Shown here piece after piece: positions 25,933-34,798 of a stretch of 42,346 bases of DNA (its first letter is position 1; each line of letters opens with the position of its first letter). Source of the DNA: Flavobacteriales bacterium UBA972 (GTDB lineage Bacteria; Bacteroidota; Bacteroidia; Flavobacteriales; Schleiferiaceae). The notes beneath the pieces are model-generated. The model did no database searches, was not told the origin of the DNA, and saw only the letters and a list, made by a program, of their open reading frames with translations. The position numbers and the translations under genes are program-made. Location: the NCBI GenBank assembly GCA_002292855.1, contig DBBY01000044.1:1530-43875 (forward strand). The letters are read 5' to 3'.

Positions 25933-26033
25933 AATCCCCCTCTCTCCGCCCAATTGCGTCAAGCGCCCGCGCCCCTCCCGGGGCGCGGGTTTTTTATGGC
26001 CCCTGCGATCGAACTCGTTCAGGTGAGCCAAGG
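25933..26033 (+). repeat. 101-bp direct repeat, copy 2 (tRNA 3'-end remnant plus terminator)
   Basis: This copy contains the last 16 nt of tRNA-Ser without the rest of the tRNA, then the same terminator and tail. Short open frames across this region in either strand look spurious. Together with the spacer it shows a 202-bp unit (25731-25932) followed by half of a second unit. The remainder of the 319-nt stretch between the tRNA and the next gene holds nothing else recognisable. Confidence 0.95.
25966..25995 (+). terminator. Duplicate of the tRNA terminator
   Basis: This is the same 10-bp hairpin and T run as at 25764-25793, carried in the second repeat copy. No plus-strand gene lies directly upstream, so it is probably a by-product of the duplication. 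Confidence 0.75.
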
Positions 26034-26065
26034 CGATTCGATAAAGGCTTGAACGCTCCGTGCAG

Positions 26066-26494
26066 CTAGACCGGCTTCGCCCCCCTGATTCGCCGAACCA
26101 TCCAACGCCCCAAGAAGGCCATTGGGAAATAGGCGAATCCCAAATCGAGAACCACGAACCAATTTGGAGCCGGTACCATTTGCACCATTAAAAGTCCACC
26201 TATAAAAAACATCCCGCCAACTATGAGAGCGCCCCAATGCGACCACTTGGGCTGCCACCACGCAATCAATACCGCGCCTACCAAGGAGCCAAGTGCATGC
26301 GCCAGCCAAGGAATCAAGAAATGCTTTGGCTCCATCAGCGTTGCAGCGGCATTCAAGCCCTCGGGCGACGTCAAATCAAGGCCATCGGGCGGTGGAATGA
26401 GGTAGGGACTTAATGCGATTAAGGCCCCGTTGGCTACTCCGCCAAGAGTGAGGGCAATCGCCAAGAGAACTATGAATTGGACAAGGTTTAGCAT
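26066..26494 (-). CDS. Small integral membrane protein, function unknown
   Basis: 142 residues with four predicted membrane helices (about 5-28, 60-82, 86-108 and 112-131) and a basic C-terminus (RWMVRRIRG). Motifs such as YLIPPPDGLD and the PKHFLIPWLAHALG loop resemble uncharacterised membrane proteins common in Bacteroidetes, but I do not recognise a named family. Its first codons overlap the end of the YdeI-like gene by 7 nt, so they are translationally coupled. It probably sits in the inner membrane. Function unknown. Confidence 0.75.
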   Translation of the reverse strand: MLNLVQFIVLLAIALTLGGVANGALIALSPYLIPPPDGLDLTSPEGLNAAATLMEPKHFLIPWLAHALGSLVGAVLIAWWQPKWSHWGALIVGGMFFIGGLLMVQMVPAPNWFVVLDLGFAYFPMAFLGRWMVRRIRGAKPV

Positions 26495-27138
26495 AGCACA
26501 GAATCAGGGTAGTTCTTATGGCTCCCGTCGCAGCCGGGCATTTTTTTGCTGTGTCCGCAGACGCAGTCGTTCATGCCTTTTCTGCGCAGAATTCGGAGGG
26601 TAAATTTTTCGATGCGTGCTGTTACCGTCGCCGACTGCTTGGCAGCCGTGAAAAACATCAGGTAGGCCCGCTGTCGACCCACGGTAAGCGCTTCAAACGC
26701 TTCGCGCAGACCAGGCGTCACCTCGTAGGCCGCCTCGAGCTCGGGCGGAACCTCAAACTCGTTCGCCGGCTTGTCGATGCGCAGCCCCTGCTGCTCGGCC
26801 TCAATGGCTGCGAGCAGGTAGTCGAGCACGTAGGGTGCCGCAGCCTCTACCCCGGCCATAGAAGTGAACTTCATCCAACGGCCTTCGACGCTGTTTGGCC
26901 CTGGCTTGCTCAGCAATCCCTGGGGGTCAGGAATAAGTGCCCCCTTCATAAGCGACAGCACAAAATAGTTTTTGAATCCGCCCAAAATGGCGATGTTGCG
27001 GCCCTCGTGGCTGTAGCAGGGCTGGCCCCACTTGACCTCTTCAACGAGCGGAGCCTGCAGCATCAGTGCCCGCAAAAAATTGAGTTCGGGGTTCCAGCGG
27101 GGAGCGTCCTTAAAAAGTTCGTCAACCTCAGGATTCAT
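26488..27138 (-). CDS. YdeI/DUF1801-like protein with CDGSH-type C-terminal motif
   Basis: 216 residues. The N-terminal part (about 10-130) matches the YdhG/DUF1801 domain (ALMLQAPLVEEVKWGQPCY...GRNIAIL). The segment about 130-190 is YdeI/OmpD-associated-like (VPPELEAAYEVTPGLREAFEAL...). The last 28 residues contain CVCG-x8-CDGSH, the CDGSH-type [2Fe-2S] ligand pattern, common at the end of this family in Bacteroidetes. The function is unclear; related proteins are annotated as OmdA/YdeI and linked only loosely to stress resistance. KatG is divergent across a 150-bp gap. The start is ATG 27138, with no clear promoter box. Confidence 0.8.
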   Translation of the reverse strand: MNPEVDELFKDAPRWNPELNFLRALMLQAPLVEEVKWGQPCYSHEGRNIAILGGFKNYFVLSLMKGALIPDPQGLLSKPGPNSVEGRWMKFTSMAGVEAAAPYVLDYLLAAIEAEQQGLRIDKPANEFEVPPELEAAYEVTPGLREAFEALTVGRQRAYLMFFTAAKQSATVTARIEKFTLRILRRKGMNDCVCGHSKKMPGCDGSHKNYPDSVLC

Positions 27139-27244
27139 ACCCTAAAAATAGCCTAAAGCAGAACAACGTCTGACTTGAGTGCGCCGGCTGTTATCCAATA
27201 GTTAAAACCTATCAATGCGGTAATTTTCCGATGAGGCATTGCCT

Positions 27245-27252
27245 TAAATTTG
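27245..27252 (+). promoter_or_regulatory. -7 promoter box of katG
   Basis: TAAATTTG is a perfect TAnnTTTG match, 36 nt before the ATG at 27289, giving a leader of about 30 nt. An OxyR-type site was looked for and not recognised. Confidence 0.5.
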
Positions 27253-27288
27253 CTACCAATACTTATCGCAACCAGAAAGCCCCCAATC

Positions 27289-29478
27289 ATGGATACCTCA
27301 TCAAGTTCAGCAAAATGCCCCTACACTAGCGACCGAGTTGTTGCAGCCGCCGGAAGCGGAAAAACCAACAAAGATTGGTGGCCCGAGAGCGTGAAACTCA
27401 ATATCCTGCGACAGCACAACGAGAAGGTGAGCCCGATGGGCGCCGACTTCGACTACGCTAAGGAGTTCATGACCCTTGACCTCGGCGCAGTAAAGAAAGA
27501 CCTAGCGGTACTTATGACCGACTCCCAAGAGTGGTGGCCGGCTGACTACGGGCACTACGGACCCTTCTTTATTAGGCTCTCCTGGCACGCCGCCGGAACC
27601 TACCGCATCGCAGACGGACGGGGCGGAGCCGGAACGGGTACGCATCGTTTTGCCCCCCTGAACAGCTGGCCCGACAACGGCAACCTCGACAAGGCGAGAA
27701 TGCTGCTTTGGCCCATCAAGCAGAAGTACGGCAAAAAGCTCTCTTGGGCCGACCTCTTTGTTCTCGTTGGCAATGTGGCCCTCGAAACCATGGGCTTTAA
27801 GACCTTTGGATTTGGAGGCGGACGCGCCGACCTCTGGCAGTCCGAAGAAGACATCTACTGGGGTTCAGAAACCGAAATGCTCGGTGACAAGCGCTACGAA
27901 GGCGACCGCGACCTCGAGAATCCGCTCGGAGCCGTACAAATGGGCTTGATTTACGTCAACCCAGAAGGTCCCAACGGCAACCCCGATCCGCTTGCCTCGG
28001 CACGCGACGTGCGCGAAACCTTTGGCCGCATGGCCATGAACGACGAAGAGACCGTTGCCTTGGTGGCCGGCGGACACACCTTTGGCAAGATGCACGGAGC
28101 CGGCGATCCCGGTCTCGTAGGCCGCGAACCAGCCGGTGCCGCCATGGAAGAAATGGGCAAGGGCTGGAAGAACGCCCACGGCAAAGGCCACTCCGAAGAC
28201 ACCACTACCAGCGGCCTCGAGGGCGCTTGGACCACCACCCCCACCAAGTGGAGCAACAACTACTTCGAGAACCTATTTGGCTACGAGTGGGAACTCACCA
28301 AGAGCCCCGCAGGTGCTTGGCAGTGGAAGCCCAAAGGCAATGCCGGAGCCGGAACCGTGCCCGACGCCCACGTGGCCGGCCGTACCCACCAGCCCGTCAT
28401 GACGACCGCCGACCTGGCACTGCGCTTTGATCCGGCCTACGAGAAAATTTCGCGCCGCTTCTACGAGAACCCCAACGAGTTCGCCGACGCCTTTGCTCGT
28501 GCTTGGTTCAAGCTGACGCACCGCGACATGGGTCCCCACCACCGATACTTGGGCCCTGAGGTTCCAGCCGAGGTGCTGATTTGGCAGGATCCGATTCCAG
28601 CCGTCGACTACCCCACGGTAACCGATGCTGACGTTGCTGCGCTCAAGGGAAGGCTTCTTGCTTCTGGTCTTAGCGTTGCCGAGCTGGTGACCACGGCGTG
28701 GGCTTCGGCTTCGACGTTCCGTGGAAGCGACATGCGCGGCGGTGCCAACGGCGGACGCCTGCGTCTTGCCCCCCAGAAGTACTGGGCGGCGAACCACCCC
28801 ACGCAGTTGCACAAAGTGCTTGACGTGCTCGAGGGCATTCAAAAGGAGTTCAACGCCGCCGGTTCTGCCAAGGTGTCGATGGCTGACCTCATCGTGCTCG
28901 GAGGCTGCGCCGCCATCGAAAAAGCCGCGAAGGATGCGGGCCGCGACGTGAAGGTTCCGTTCACGCCAGGCCGTGCCGACGCAACCCAAGAGCATACCGA
29001 CGTGGATTCGTTCGCGGTTCTGGAGCCAGTAGCCGACGGATTCCGCAACTACCACAAGGGTCACCTTGGCGCCATGGGCGAGCACCTGCTCGTCGACAAG
29101 GCCCAGCTCCTCGGCCTGACTGCACCCGAAATGACTTCGCTTGTGGGCGGACTTCGCGTACTAGGTGCCACCTGGGACGGCGGTACCCAAGGCGTGCTCA
29201 CCACTCGCCCAGGGACCCTGACCAACGACTTCTTCACCAACCTGCTCGACCTGGGCACGGTGTGGAAGTCTACCACCCCGCACCAAGACCACTTCGAAGG
29301 CCGCGACCGCAAGACCGGCGCCTTAAAGTGGACCGGCAGCCGTGCCGACCTGGTCTTTGGTTCCAATTCGGAGCTGCGGGCAGTTTCTGAGGTTTATGCC
29401 TGCGCCGACGGCGCCGACAAGTTTGTTCACGACTTCGTGGCAGCTTGGGCCAAGGTCATGGACGCGGATCGAGCTTAA
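27289..29478 (+). CDS. katG: Catalase-peroxidase HPI
   Basis: 729 residues, typical KatG length. It removes H2O2 by catalase and peroxidase activity using heme b. The distal site RLSWHAAGTYR holds the catalytic Arg and His, with the Trp of the Met-Tyr-Trp crosslink. MGLIYVNPEGPNG supplies the Tyr, RMAMNDEETVALVAGGHTFGK the Met and the proximal His. The C-terminal half is the degenerate second peroxidase domain (ASTFRGSDMRGGANGGRLRLAPQ...). The start is ATG 27289 (MDTSSSSAKCPY); in-frame codons upstream fall in the leader. No signal peptide is seen, so it is cytoplasmic. It is followed by a strong terminator. Confidence 0.98.
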   Translation: MDTSSSSAKCPYTSDRVVAAAGSGKTNKDWWPESVKLNILRQHNEKVSPMGADFDYAKEFMTLDLGAVKKDLAVLMTDSQEWWPADYGHYGPFFIRLSWHAAGTYRIADGRGGAGTGTHRFAPLNSWPDNGNLDKARMLLWPIKQKYGKKLSWADLFVLVGNVALETMGFKTFGFGGGRADLWQSEEDIYWGSETEMLGDKRYEGDRDLENPLGAVQMGLIYVNPEGPNGNPDPLASARDVRETFGRMAMNDEETVALVAGGHTFGKMHGAGDPGLVGREPAGAAMEEMGKGWKNAHGKGHSEDTTTSGLEGAWTTTPTKWSNNYFENLFGYEWELTKSPAGAWQWKPKGNAGAGTVPDAHVAGRTHQPVMTTADLALRFDPAYEKISRRFYENPNEFADAFARAWFKLTHRDMGPHHRYLGPEVPAEVLIWQDPIPAVDYPTVTDADVAALKGRLLASGLSVAELVTTAWASASTFRGSDMRGGANGGRLRLAPQKYWAANHPTQLHKVLDVLEGIQKEFNAAGSAKVSMADLIVLGGCAAIEKAAKDAGRDVKVPFTPGRADATQEHTDVDSFAVLEPVADGFRNYHKGHLGAMGEHLLVDKAQLLGLTAPEMTSLVGGLRVLGATWDGGTQGVLTTRPGTLTNDFFTNLLDLGTVWKSTTPHQDHFEGRDRKTGALKWTGSRADLVFGSNSELRAVSEVYACADGADKFVHDFVAAWAKVMDADRA

Positions 29479-29513
29479 CCCGCCAAGGGGACAAGCTTAG
29501 CCGAAGCATTATC

Positions 29514-29538
29514 GAGGGCCCCAATTGGGGCCCTCTTT
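29514..29538 (+). terminator. katG terminator
   Basis: Perfect 9-bp stem gagggcccc/ggggccctc with loop aatt (29514-29535), followed by ttt. It lies between convergent genes, 3 bp from the stop of the beta-barrel gene. Only weak T tracts follow on either strand, and the stem could serve both. Confidence 0.75.
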
Positions 29539-29540
29539 AG

Positions 29541-30626
29541 TTAGAACCAGACGGTGTAGCTCAGGGTTCCCCACGTGGCGAGCTTGCCCAACCCGCGTGT
29601 TGGGTAGCTGTCCTTAGCACTATAGAACAATCGAGACTCCAGCCGCAAAAGACCCTGATCGAGGTGCTTGGCAAGGCCAAGCGAAGCGGCTGCGGTGCGA
29701 AATCCGGGGAAGCCACGCTGGTAGGCAACTACCACATTATGGGGGTCGTTCAAGTATTCCAGGCGACCCGATGCCCGCCAGGTGGATGCTAGGGAGCGTT
29801 CCGCAATCAAGTTGGCCTGAGACCACCAGTAGGTTCCGCTCGAAGTATGCTGGCGCCCGAGGTAGGCATCGGCCGTAGTTCGCCATCGAGAGCCAATTTG
29901 GCGCACCACATAGAGGTCCGCAAAGGTTCGAAGCCCGACCTCACCGGCCGAAGTGGCTTCGCGGCCTACAAACAGGTTGCCGTTAACCAGAACGGTGGAA
30001 TGCGGTCGAAACTCCGACTGCAGCACCAAGGCCGGGCCTCGCACCTGGTCGCGCACCTGCTGCCATCCATTGGCCAGGTAGGCGTACCAGTTCCACTTTG
30101 CGCTCGCGAGGTAGCTCAGCTTCACCCCACTGAGGTAGTAGGGAACGTATTCGGCCGCCAGCGACCGCGTGTACATCAAGTGGTCTTTGGAGATGGCGCT
30201 TTCGTTGGTGAAGGGCGAACCAAGGATTCCCGCATCGACCCATACTTCGCGGCGGGTTTTAAGGCGGAATCCGGCACTGGCCTCCACAAGCCGTGGATCA
30301 CCAGGCGCGTAGTTGGCGTCCATGTAGGTCCCCCAGCCGGGCATAACTCGGGCGCGAACGCGGTCCGACTGGTAGCGAAGGTCTAGTGCCGCGAGGTTTA
30401 CGTTGACTTCGCCAATTCGTGCGGAACTCACCATATAGGGCATGCTTCCCGCCAGCCGTGGGCCAATTCCCACATAGGTGTCGAGGTAGCCCGACAGGTG
30501 AACCCTATCAATCTTAACTCCGGTGGTGCTGTCGGCAAATCCGGGGTTAGCGATTTGCGCTGCGACACCCTGGCCTAGGGCAAGCCCTAAAATCCAAAGC
30601 CCAAGTTTTAAATTCGAGATCCGCAC
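29541..30626 (-). CDS. Outer-membrane beta-barrel protein (porin-like)
   Basis: 361 residues. A signal peptide (about 1-23, ending GVAAQ) is followed by alternating hydrophobic/aromatic strands and a C-terminal aromatic (SYTVWF), typical of a beta-barrel. The opening HLSGYLDTYVGI and the IGEVNVNLAALDLRYQSDRVRARVMPGWGTYMDANY block match the BBP2-type putative porin family (outer membrane beta-barrel protein, porin) of Bacteroidetes. The substrate is unknown. The start is GTG 30626, the only codon near the signal peptide; AGGAG lies 9 nt upstream, a rare Shine-Dalgarno-like sequence in this window. It begins 15 nt after the FMN reductase stop, so the two are probably co-transcribed. Confidence 0.82.
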   Translation of the reverse strand: MRISNLKLGLWILGLALGQGVAAQIANPGFADSTTGVKIDRVHLSGYLDTYVGIGPRLAGSMPYMVSSARIGEVNVNLAALDLRYQSDRVRARVMPGWGTYMDANYAPGDPRLVEASAGFRLKTRREVWVDAGILGSPFTNESAISKDHLMYTRSLAAEYVPYYLSGVKLSYLASAKWNWYAYLANGWQQVRDQVRGPALVLQSEFRPHSTVLVNGNLFVGREATSAGEVGLRTFADLYVVRQIGSRWRTTADAYLGRQHTSSGTYWWSQANLIAERSLASTWRASGRLEYLNDPHNVVVAYQRGFPGFRTAAASLGLAKHLDQGLLRLESRLFYSAKDSYPTRGLGKLATWGTLSYTVWF

Positions 30627-30641
30627 CTCGTGATGCTCCTC

Positions 30642-31175
30642 TTAAATTTGCGCTGTTGCGCTATTGATTAATGCATCGAGCTCCTTGCGCAGCTCGGGGT
30701 CAACCAGGCCATCTTCGGCGTGGAACACTTCTTTAAATCGAGGGAGGGCCATGCTGCCAATAACCCTTGCCCCATGGCGCGGGAAGCGTTCAACGGCAGT
30801 TTGCAGCACCGTGGCACCGCCACGTGGACCAGGAGCGGCAGCAAGCAGGATCATGGGCTTGTTTTCAAACATTTTAAGCTGGTGCCGCGAGGCCCAGTCA
30901 AACAGGTTTTTGAATCCAGCCGTGTAGGTACCGTTGTATTCGGCAAAAGAAACCACAATTAGGTCTGCCGCGTTGAGCTCGTCCACAAACTGTCCCACGC
31001 TTGCGGGAATTCCAATTTCATTCTGACGCTCTACGGTGTACACCGGCAGGTCGTAGTCGTTTAAATCGAGCACCCGTAGGCTGTTGTCACCGGGAATTTG
31101 AAGCGAGACGTACTCCGCCCATTGGCGGTTGATGGAGGTGCGGCTGTAGGAGGCACCAAAGGCGGTAATTTTCAT
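30642..31175 (-). CDS. NAD(P)H-dependent FMN reductase family protein
   Basis: 177-residue flavodoxin-like quinone/FMN reductase. The N-terminal phosphate-binding loop is FGASYSRTSINRQWA (about 5-19), and VVSFAEYNGTYTAGFKNLFDW around residue 75-95 matches the PEYNgS-x4-LKNaiDW motif that binds FMN. AAAPGPRGG follows near residue 113. It probably reduces quinones, azo compounds or FMN with NADPH in the cytoplasm. The start is ATG 31175, directly behind a perfect -7 box. The downstream beta-barrel gene follows after 15 nt. Confidence 0.9.
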   Translation of the reverse strand: MKITAFGASYSRTSINRQWAEYVSLQIPGDNSLRVLDLNDYDLPVYTVERQNEIGIPASVGQFVDELNAADLIVVSFAEYNGTYTAGFKNLFDWASRHQLKMFENKPMILLAAAPGPRGGATVLQTAVERFPRHGARVIGSMALPRFKEVFHAEDGLVDPELRKELDALINSATAQI

Positions 31176-31180
31176 GGGCG

Positions 31181-31188
31181 CAAAGGTA
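31181..31188 (-). promoter_or_regulatory. -7 promoter box of the FMN reductase gene
   Basis: On the minus strand TACCTTTG is a perfect match to TAnnTTTG, 5 nt (cgccc) before the ATG at 31175, predicting a leaderless transcript. Confidence 0.6.
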
Positions 31189-31219
31189 GGTCAGGCTAGA
31201 CCTGCAGGATGTAAACCAG

Positions 31220-32872
31220 TTAGCTCAGTCCTTCAATCCGCCCAGTGCCGTCAATGCGCATGTGTTCGGCCGATGGGACTTCGGGCAAGCCCGGCATCCG
31301 CAGCATATCACCCAGAAGCGGAACCACAAATCCCGCGCCGGCGCTGACCTCGAGGCCGCGCACCGTCACATTAAATCCGGACGGCCGTCCAATCTTCTTC
31401 TCGTCGTCGCTGAACGATTTCTGGGTTTTTGCCATGCACACCGGCAGGCCTCCGAGTCCGATTTCGCCCATGCGCTTCATTGACGCCATTGCTGCTGGCG
31501 CAAAGACTGCATCATCTGCTCCATAGATTTGGGTGGCGATTTTGCGGATTTTTACCTCCATCGTGTCGGTCAAATCGTAGGTAAACTTCGGCTGGACTGG
31601 CCCATTGGACGCGGCTACCACGGCGCGGGCAAGGTCTGCGGTTCCGGCTCCGCCATGGGCCCAGCCTTCGCTGAGCACCGCCTGAACTCCGTACGCTGCG
31701 GCCGCGCTCCGAATGGCGTTCTGCTCTTCGGTCGTATCGGCTGCAAAGGCGTTGATGGCCACCACCACGGGCAATCCGAAGGACTGAAGGTTTTCGATAT
31801 GCTTGGCCATGTTGGCGCTTCCGCGGGCCACGGCCTCGGCATTGGGCAGCCCAAGGTCGGCTAGGGCCACACCCCCGTGGTACTTGAGTGCGCGCACCGT
31901 CGCCACGAGCACCGCGGCCGAGGGCTTCAGGCCGCCGGCTCGGCTCTTGAGGTTCAAGAACTTCTCGGCGCCCAAATCGGCGCCAAATCCCGCTTCGGTC
32001 ACGACCCAGTCGGCATAACCCAGGGCCATGCGCGTTGCAATCAGCGAGTTGGTTCCTTGCGCGATGTTGGCAAAGGGTCCGCCGTGCAAAATCGCTGGGT
32101 TGCCCTCAAGCGTTTGCACAAGGTTCGGCTTGATCGCATCGCGCATCAAAATCGCCATGGCATCGGGGGCCTTTAAATCGGACGCAAACACCGGCTGGCG
32201 GTCCCAGGTGTCGCCCACGTAGATGCGTCCGAAGCGTTCGCGCAAATCGTCGAGGTCGCGGCTCATGCACAAAATAGCCATGACTTCAGACGCCGCGGTG
32301 ATGTTGAATCCGCTCTCGCGCGGAACCCCGCCCGCCTTGCCGCCCAAGCCGATCACCAGGTTTCGCAGGGCGCGGTCGTTCATGTCCATCACGCGCTTCC
32401 ATACAATGGTCCGCGGGTCGAGCCCGACGCGGTTTTTGCGCTGCAAATCGTTGTCAATGAGGGCCGCAAGCAGGTTGTTGGCCTTCTCAACGGCCGCAAA
32501 GTCGCCCGTGAAGTGCAGGTTGATGTCTTCCATCGGAATCACCTGCGACCGGCCGCCCCCGGCGGCTCCGCCCTTAATGCCAAAAACCGGCCCCAATGAG
32601 GGCTCGCGCAACGCCGCCGCAGCACGAAGGCCAATGCGGTTTAAGCCGTCGGTCAAGCCCACGGTCACGGTCGTCTTGCCTTCGCCCGCCGGAGTTGGGC
32701 TGATTGCCGTCACCAGTACCAGCTGCCCTTGGGGCTCGCGCAGTGCCTCGAGCGGAATCTTGGCCTTGGTCTTGCCGTAGGGCTCGAGCAGTTCGGGGTT
32801 GATTCCGAGTCGCGAAGCGATTTCACCAATCGGTTTGGGGGTGACGGAACGGGCAATGTCTAAGTCAGTCAT
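31220..32872 (-). CDS. fhs: Formate-tetrahydrofolate ligase
   Basis: 550 residues, the usual Fhs length. It makes 10-formyl-tetrahydrofolate from formate, THF and ATP in one-carbon metabolism. The P-loop is PTPAGEGKTT (about 59-68), and SLGPVFGIKGGAAGGGRSQV, HFTGDF and the AINAFAADTTEEQNAI region are characteristic. The family is highly conserved and this copy looks intact. Its ATG lies 10 nt past the stop of the upstream T9SS gene, so co-transcription is possible, though a -7-like box (GATCTTTA) occurs 4 nt before the start. Confidence 0.97.
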   Translation of the reverse strand: MTDLDIARSVTPKPIGEIASRLGINPELLEPYGKTKAKIPLEALREPQGQLVLVTAISPTPAGEGKTTVTVGLTDGLNRIGLRAAAALREPSLGPVFGIKGGAAGGGRSQVIPMEDINLHFTGDFAAVEKANNLLAALIDNDLQRKNRVGLDPRTIVWKRVMDMNDRALRNLVIGLGGKAGGVPRESGFNITAASEVMAILCMSRDLDDLRERFGRIYVGDTWDRQPVFASDLKAPDAMAILMRDAIKPNLVQTLEGNPAILHGGPFANIAQGTNSLIATRMALGYADWVVTEAGFGADLGAEKFLNLKSRAGGLKPSAAVLVATVRALKYHGGVALADLGLPNAEAVARGSANMAKHIENLQSFGLPVVVAINAFAADTTEEQNAIRSAAAAYGVQAVLSEGWAHGGAGTADLARAVVAASNGPVQPKFTYDLTDTMEVKIRKIATQIYGADDAVFAPAAMASMKRMGEIGLGGLPVCMAKTQKSFSDDEKKIGRPSGFNVTVRGLEVSAGAGFVVPLLGDMLRMPGLPEVPSAEHMRIDGTGRIEGLS

Positions 32873-32876
32873 GGGC

Positions 32877-32884
32877 TAAAGATC
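32877..32884 (-). promoter_or_regulatory. Candidate -7 box of fhs within the upstream stop codon
   Basis: On the minus strand GATCTTTA is two mismatches from TAnnTTTG, 4 nt before the fhs ATG. It overlaps the TGA of the T9SS-protein gene. The match is weak, but its position agrees with the boxes of other genes in the window. Confidence 0.3.
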
Positions 32885-34730
32885 AGCGTTGAACCACAAC
32901 CAAAGTGCGCAGTTGGTCACCAACCACGCTGTAGATTCCGTTCGCCAAACCCTCGGGCAGCACCCACCCTTCGCCGGCTGTCCAGTTGCGGATTTCGGCA
33001 ACTACCTGGCCTTGTGCATTGACCAGTAGGGCATGGCCAACATCGCCCCCTCGAAGCATCAGCGTTCCGCGGCTCGGGTTGGGGCTTATTTCGAGCAGTT
33101 GGGCCTGAGATTCACCAATCCCAATACCCGATATCATAACAGTAAAAGAGGCGGAATCCACGCTTCCGCAGGTACGGTAGGCATAGACCCAGGCCGTGTA
33201 GCTGCCGTTGGCGCCGTACGCGTGCCGCAGCGTATCGCCCGGCAGGCTCGACGCGGAACTTCCGTCGCCCAGCGTCCAGTAGAGGGAATCCGCACCTGCT
33301 CCAGTGAACCAAATCCGTGCGGAATCGAGTACCGAGCTCCAGCCGGCGCCCGCAGAAACGCCGGGACAGGGAGTCCGATTAATTCTATGGGCGAAGGCGA
33401 GGCTGCCGCTGCCTCGGTCCTCCGTCCAAACTGCGGTCGCATTAAAACCACTGGTTCCGCTCAAATGAACCCTGCCTTTTGCGGTCGCAGAAGTTCCCAT
33501 GGGAACCGTATCGATAATCGCTCCGGCCGTATCCAAAAACGCAGCGAGCAGGCGCACCGGAGTTCCGCCGTTATTGAACCCGTCGTTGTACAACACCACC
33601 GGTTTGCTGTCGATAAAACCAAGGTCGCCGCGCGGACTCTGGTCCTTAGCACTGGGATTGAACAGCATTCGCCCGGCGCTTCCCCAAGGCGTTGCGCCCG
33701 TTCTAGCATGAATTTTTTGCAGGATGGTGCCCATTTGCCCCTGGCTCAATGGAGTTACCTCGGCAGCGACATAGAGCATAAAGTCGTCGGGCGCCAATCC
33801 CATAGTAAGGCTCCGTTCGTATTGGTTGTTTAGCGTCGAAACATCCACGCCATTCAGGCCCCAGGGTAAGCCGCCTAATGGATTAATTCGCTGAACCTTA
33901 GCCTGTAGGTCCGACCCTTGGGCGGCAGACATTCCAAAATAGGCGGTATCTCCACGCTGCACCAATGGGAACCTTAAAAAGGAGTACACGTACCAACCGC
34001 TGGTAAGCGCTTTAGGCTGCAGCCAAACCGCAGTCCCCGACGAAGTATAGCGCTGGGCATAGGGCAGCCCTGAAGGGCCAAAACCTAAGCGGACATAGTA
34101 AATCACCAGCACGTCGCCGTTGCTGTACTCCATCATCTCGCCAACGTTGACTTGCCCGCTCCCAGTGGGCGATGAAATCGTGACGGCCGCAGGCCATGCA
34201 AAGCTACCAGCTGCGCTGATTTTACGAAGCTTGGCACCGCCGCCGTTGGCGTCCAACCACCCGACCATTAGGTCTCCGCCCGCTAGCGGGAGCAGCTTCA
34301 CATCGTATCCCTGCCCAAGCGCTATGCCCGAAGTGTTCCAAACGTGGTTGCCCATGCTGTCTAAACGATGCACAACGGCGTCGGTATTGCCTGTTCCGGT
34401 AAAGCCCAGATAGACATGCTCGTTCGCGTCCAGCCGCATGTCCCAGGTCACGGTGGAGGTACCCATTGACGTGGTCGTGTTGAACTGCATTCCATTGGGT
34501 CCTAATCGCGGACTCCCGAGGTCGTTGAGAATTTGAAGCCTTGGACTGTAGCCGCTTGACGTCGGCTGAAACATGGCAACATAGGTTCTCCCGCTTGGTC
34601 CGGTAATGGCCTGAAGGTCGTCGGTAATCCCCGTGGCTACTGGGCTATTCACCGCAGGATTGGGATTCCACTGAGCAAAGATGGGGCTGATTGCGGCCAG
34701 CATGAAGGTGGTCCAAAGTTTTAGGCGCAT
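32883..34730 (-). CDS. T9SS-secreted protein with PKD-like domain
   Basis: 615 residues. The signal peptide is about 1-20 (MRLKLW...SPIFAQ). The middle (about 25-460) is a series of WNPNP, YLGFTGTGNTD and LRKISAAGSFAW-like beta-strands that could form a beta-propeller. A PKD-like segment (WTLGDGSSASSLPGDTLRH-type, about 485-550) precedes a T9SS type A sorting domain (LEISPNPSRGTLML to the end). It should be exported to the surface; its role is unknown. ATG 34730 is chosen because it starts the signal peptide and sits 19 nt behind a promoter box. An in-frame extension to 34988 would overlap the preceding gene and is rejected. fhs follows after 10 nt. Confidence 0.85.
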   Translation of the reverse strand: MRLKLWTTFMLAAISPIFAQWNPNPAVNSPVATGITDDLQAITGPSGRTYVAMFQPTSSGYSPRLQILNDLGSPRLGPNGMQFNTTTSMGTSTVTWDMRLDANEHVYLGFTGTGNTDAVVHRLDSMGNHVWNTSGIALGQGYDVKLLPLAGGDLMVGWLDANGGGAKLRKISAAGSFAWPAAVTISSPTGSGQVNVGEMMEYSNGDVLVIYYVRLGFGPSGLPYAQRYTSSGTAVWLQPKALTSGWYVYSFLRFPLVQRGDTAYFGMSAAQGSDLQAKVQRINPLGGLPWGLNGVDVSTLNNQYERSLTMGLAPDDFMLYVAAEVTPLSQGQMGTILQKIHARTGATPWGSAGRMLFNPSAKDQSPRGDLGFIDSKPVVLYNDGFNNGGTPVRLLAAFLDTAGAIIDTVPMGTSATAKGRVHLSGTSGFNATAVWTEDRGSGSLAFAHRINRTPCPGVSAGAGWSSVLDSARIWFTGAGADSLYWTLGDGSSASSLPGDTLRHAYGANGSYTAWVYAYRTCGSVDSASFTVMISGIGIGESQAQLLEISPNPSRGTLMLRGGDVGHALLVNAQGQVVAEIRNWTAGEGWVLPEGLANGIYSVVGDQLRTLVVVQR

Positions 34731-34749
34731 ACGTTCTATTGAATTTTTA

Positions 34750-34757
34750 TAAAGGTA
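34750..34757 (-). promoter_or_regulatory. -7 promoter box of the 615-residue T9SS protein gene
   Basis: On the minus strand TACCTTTA, one mismatch from TAnnTTTG, 19 nt before the ATG at 34730. It lies after the XrtF-associated gene ends (34799), so the T9SS gene can be transcribed separately. Confidence 0.45.
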
Positions 34758-34798
34758 CTCGGACTCAGCCTTTGACAGGGCCATCGCGGAGGCTCTCT

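Noticed and set aside
28273..29085. 270-codon open frame antisense to katG
   Set aside because: Shadow of katG in GC-rich sequence with no domain pattern.
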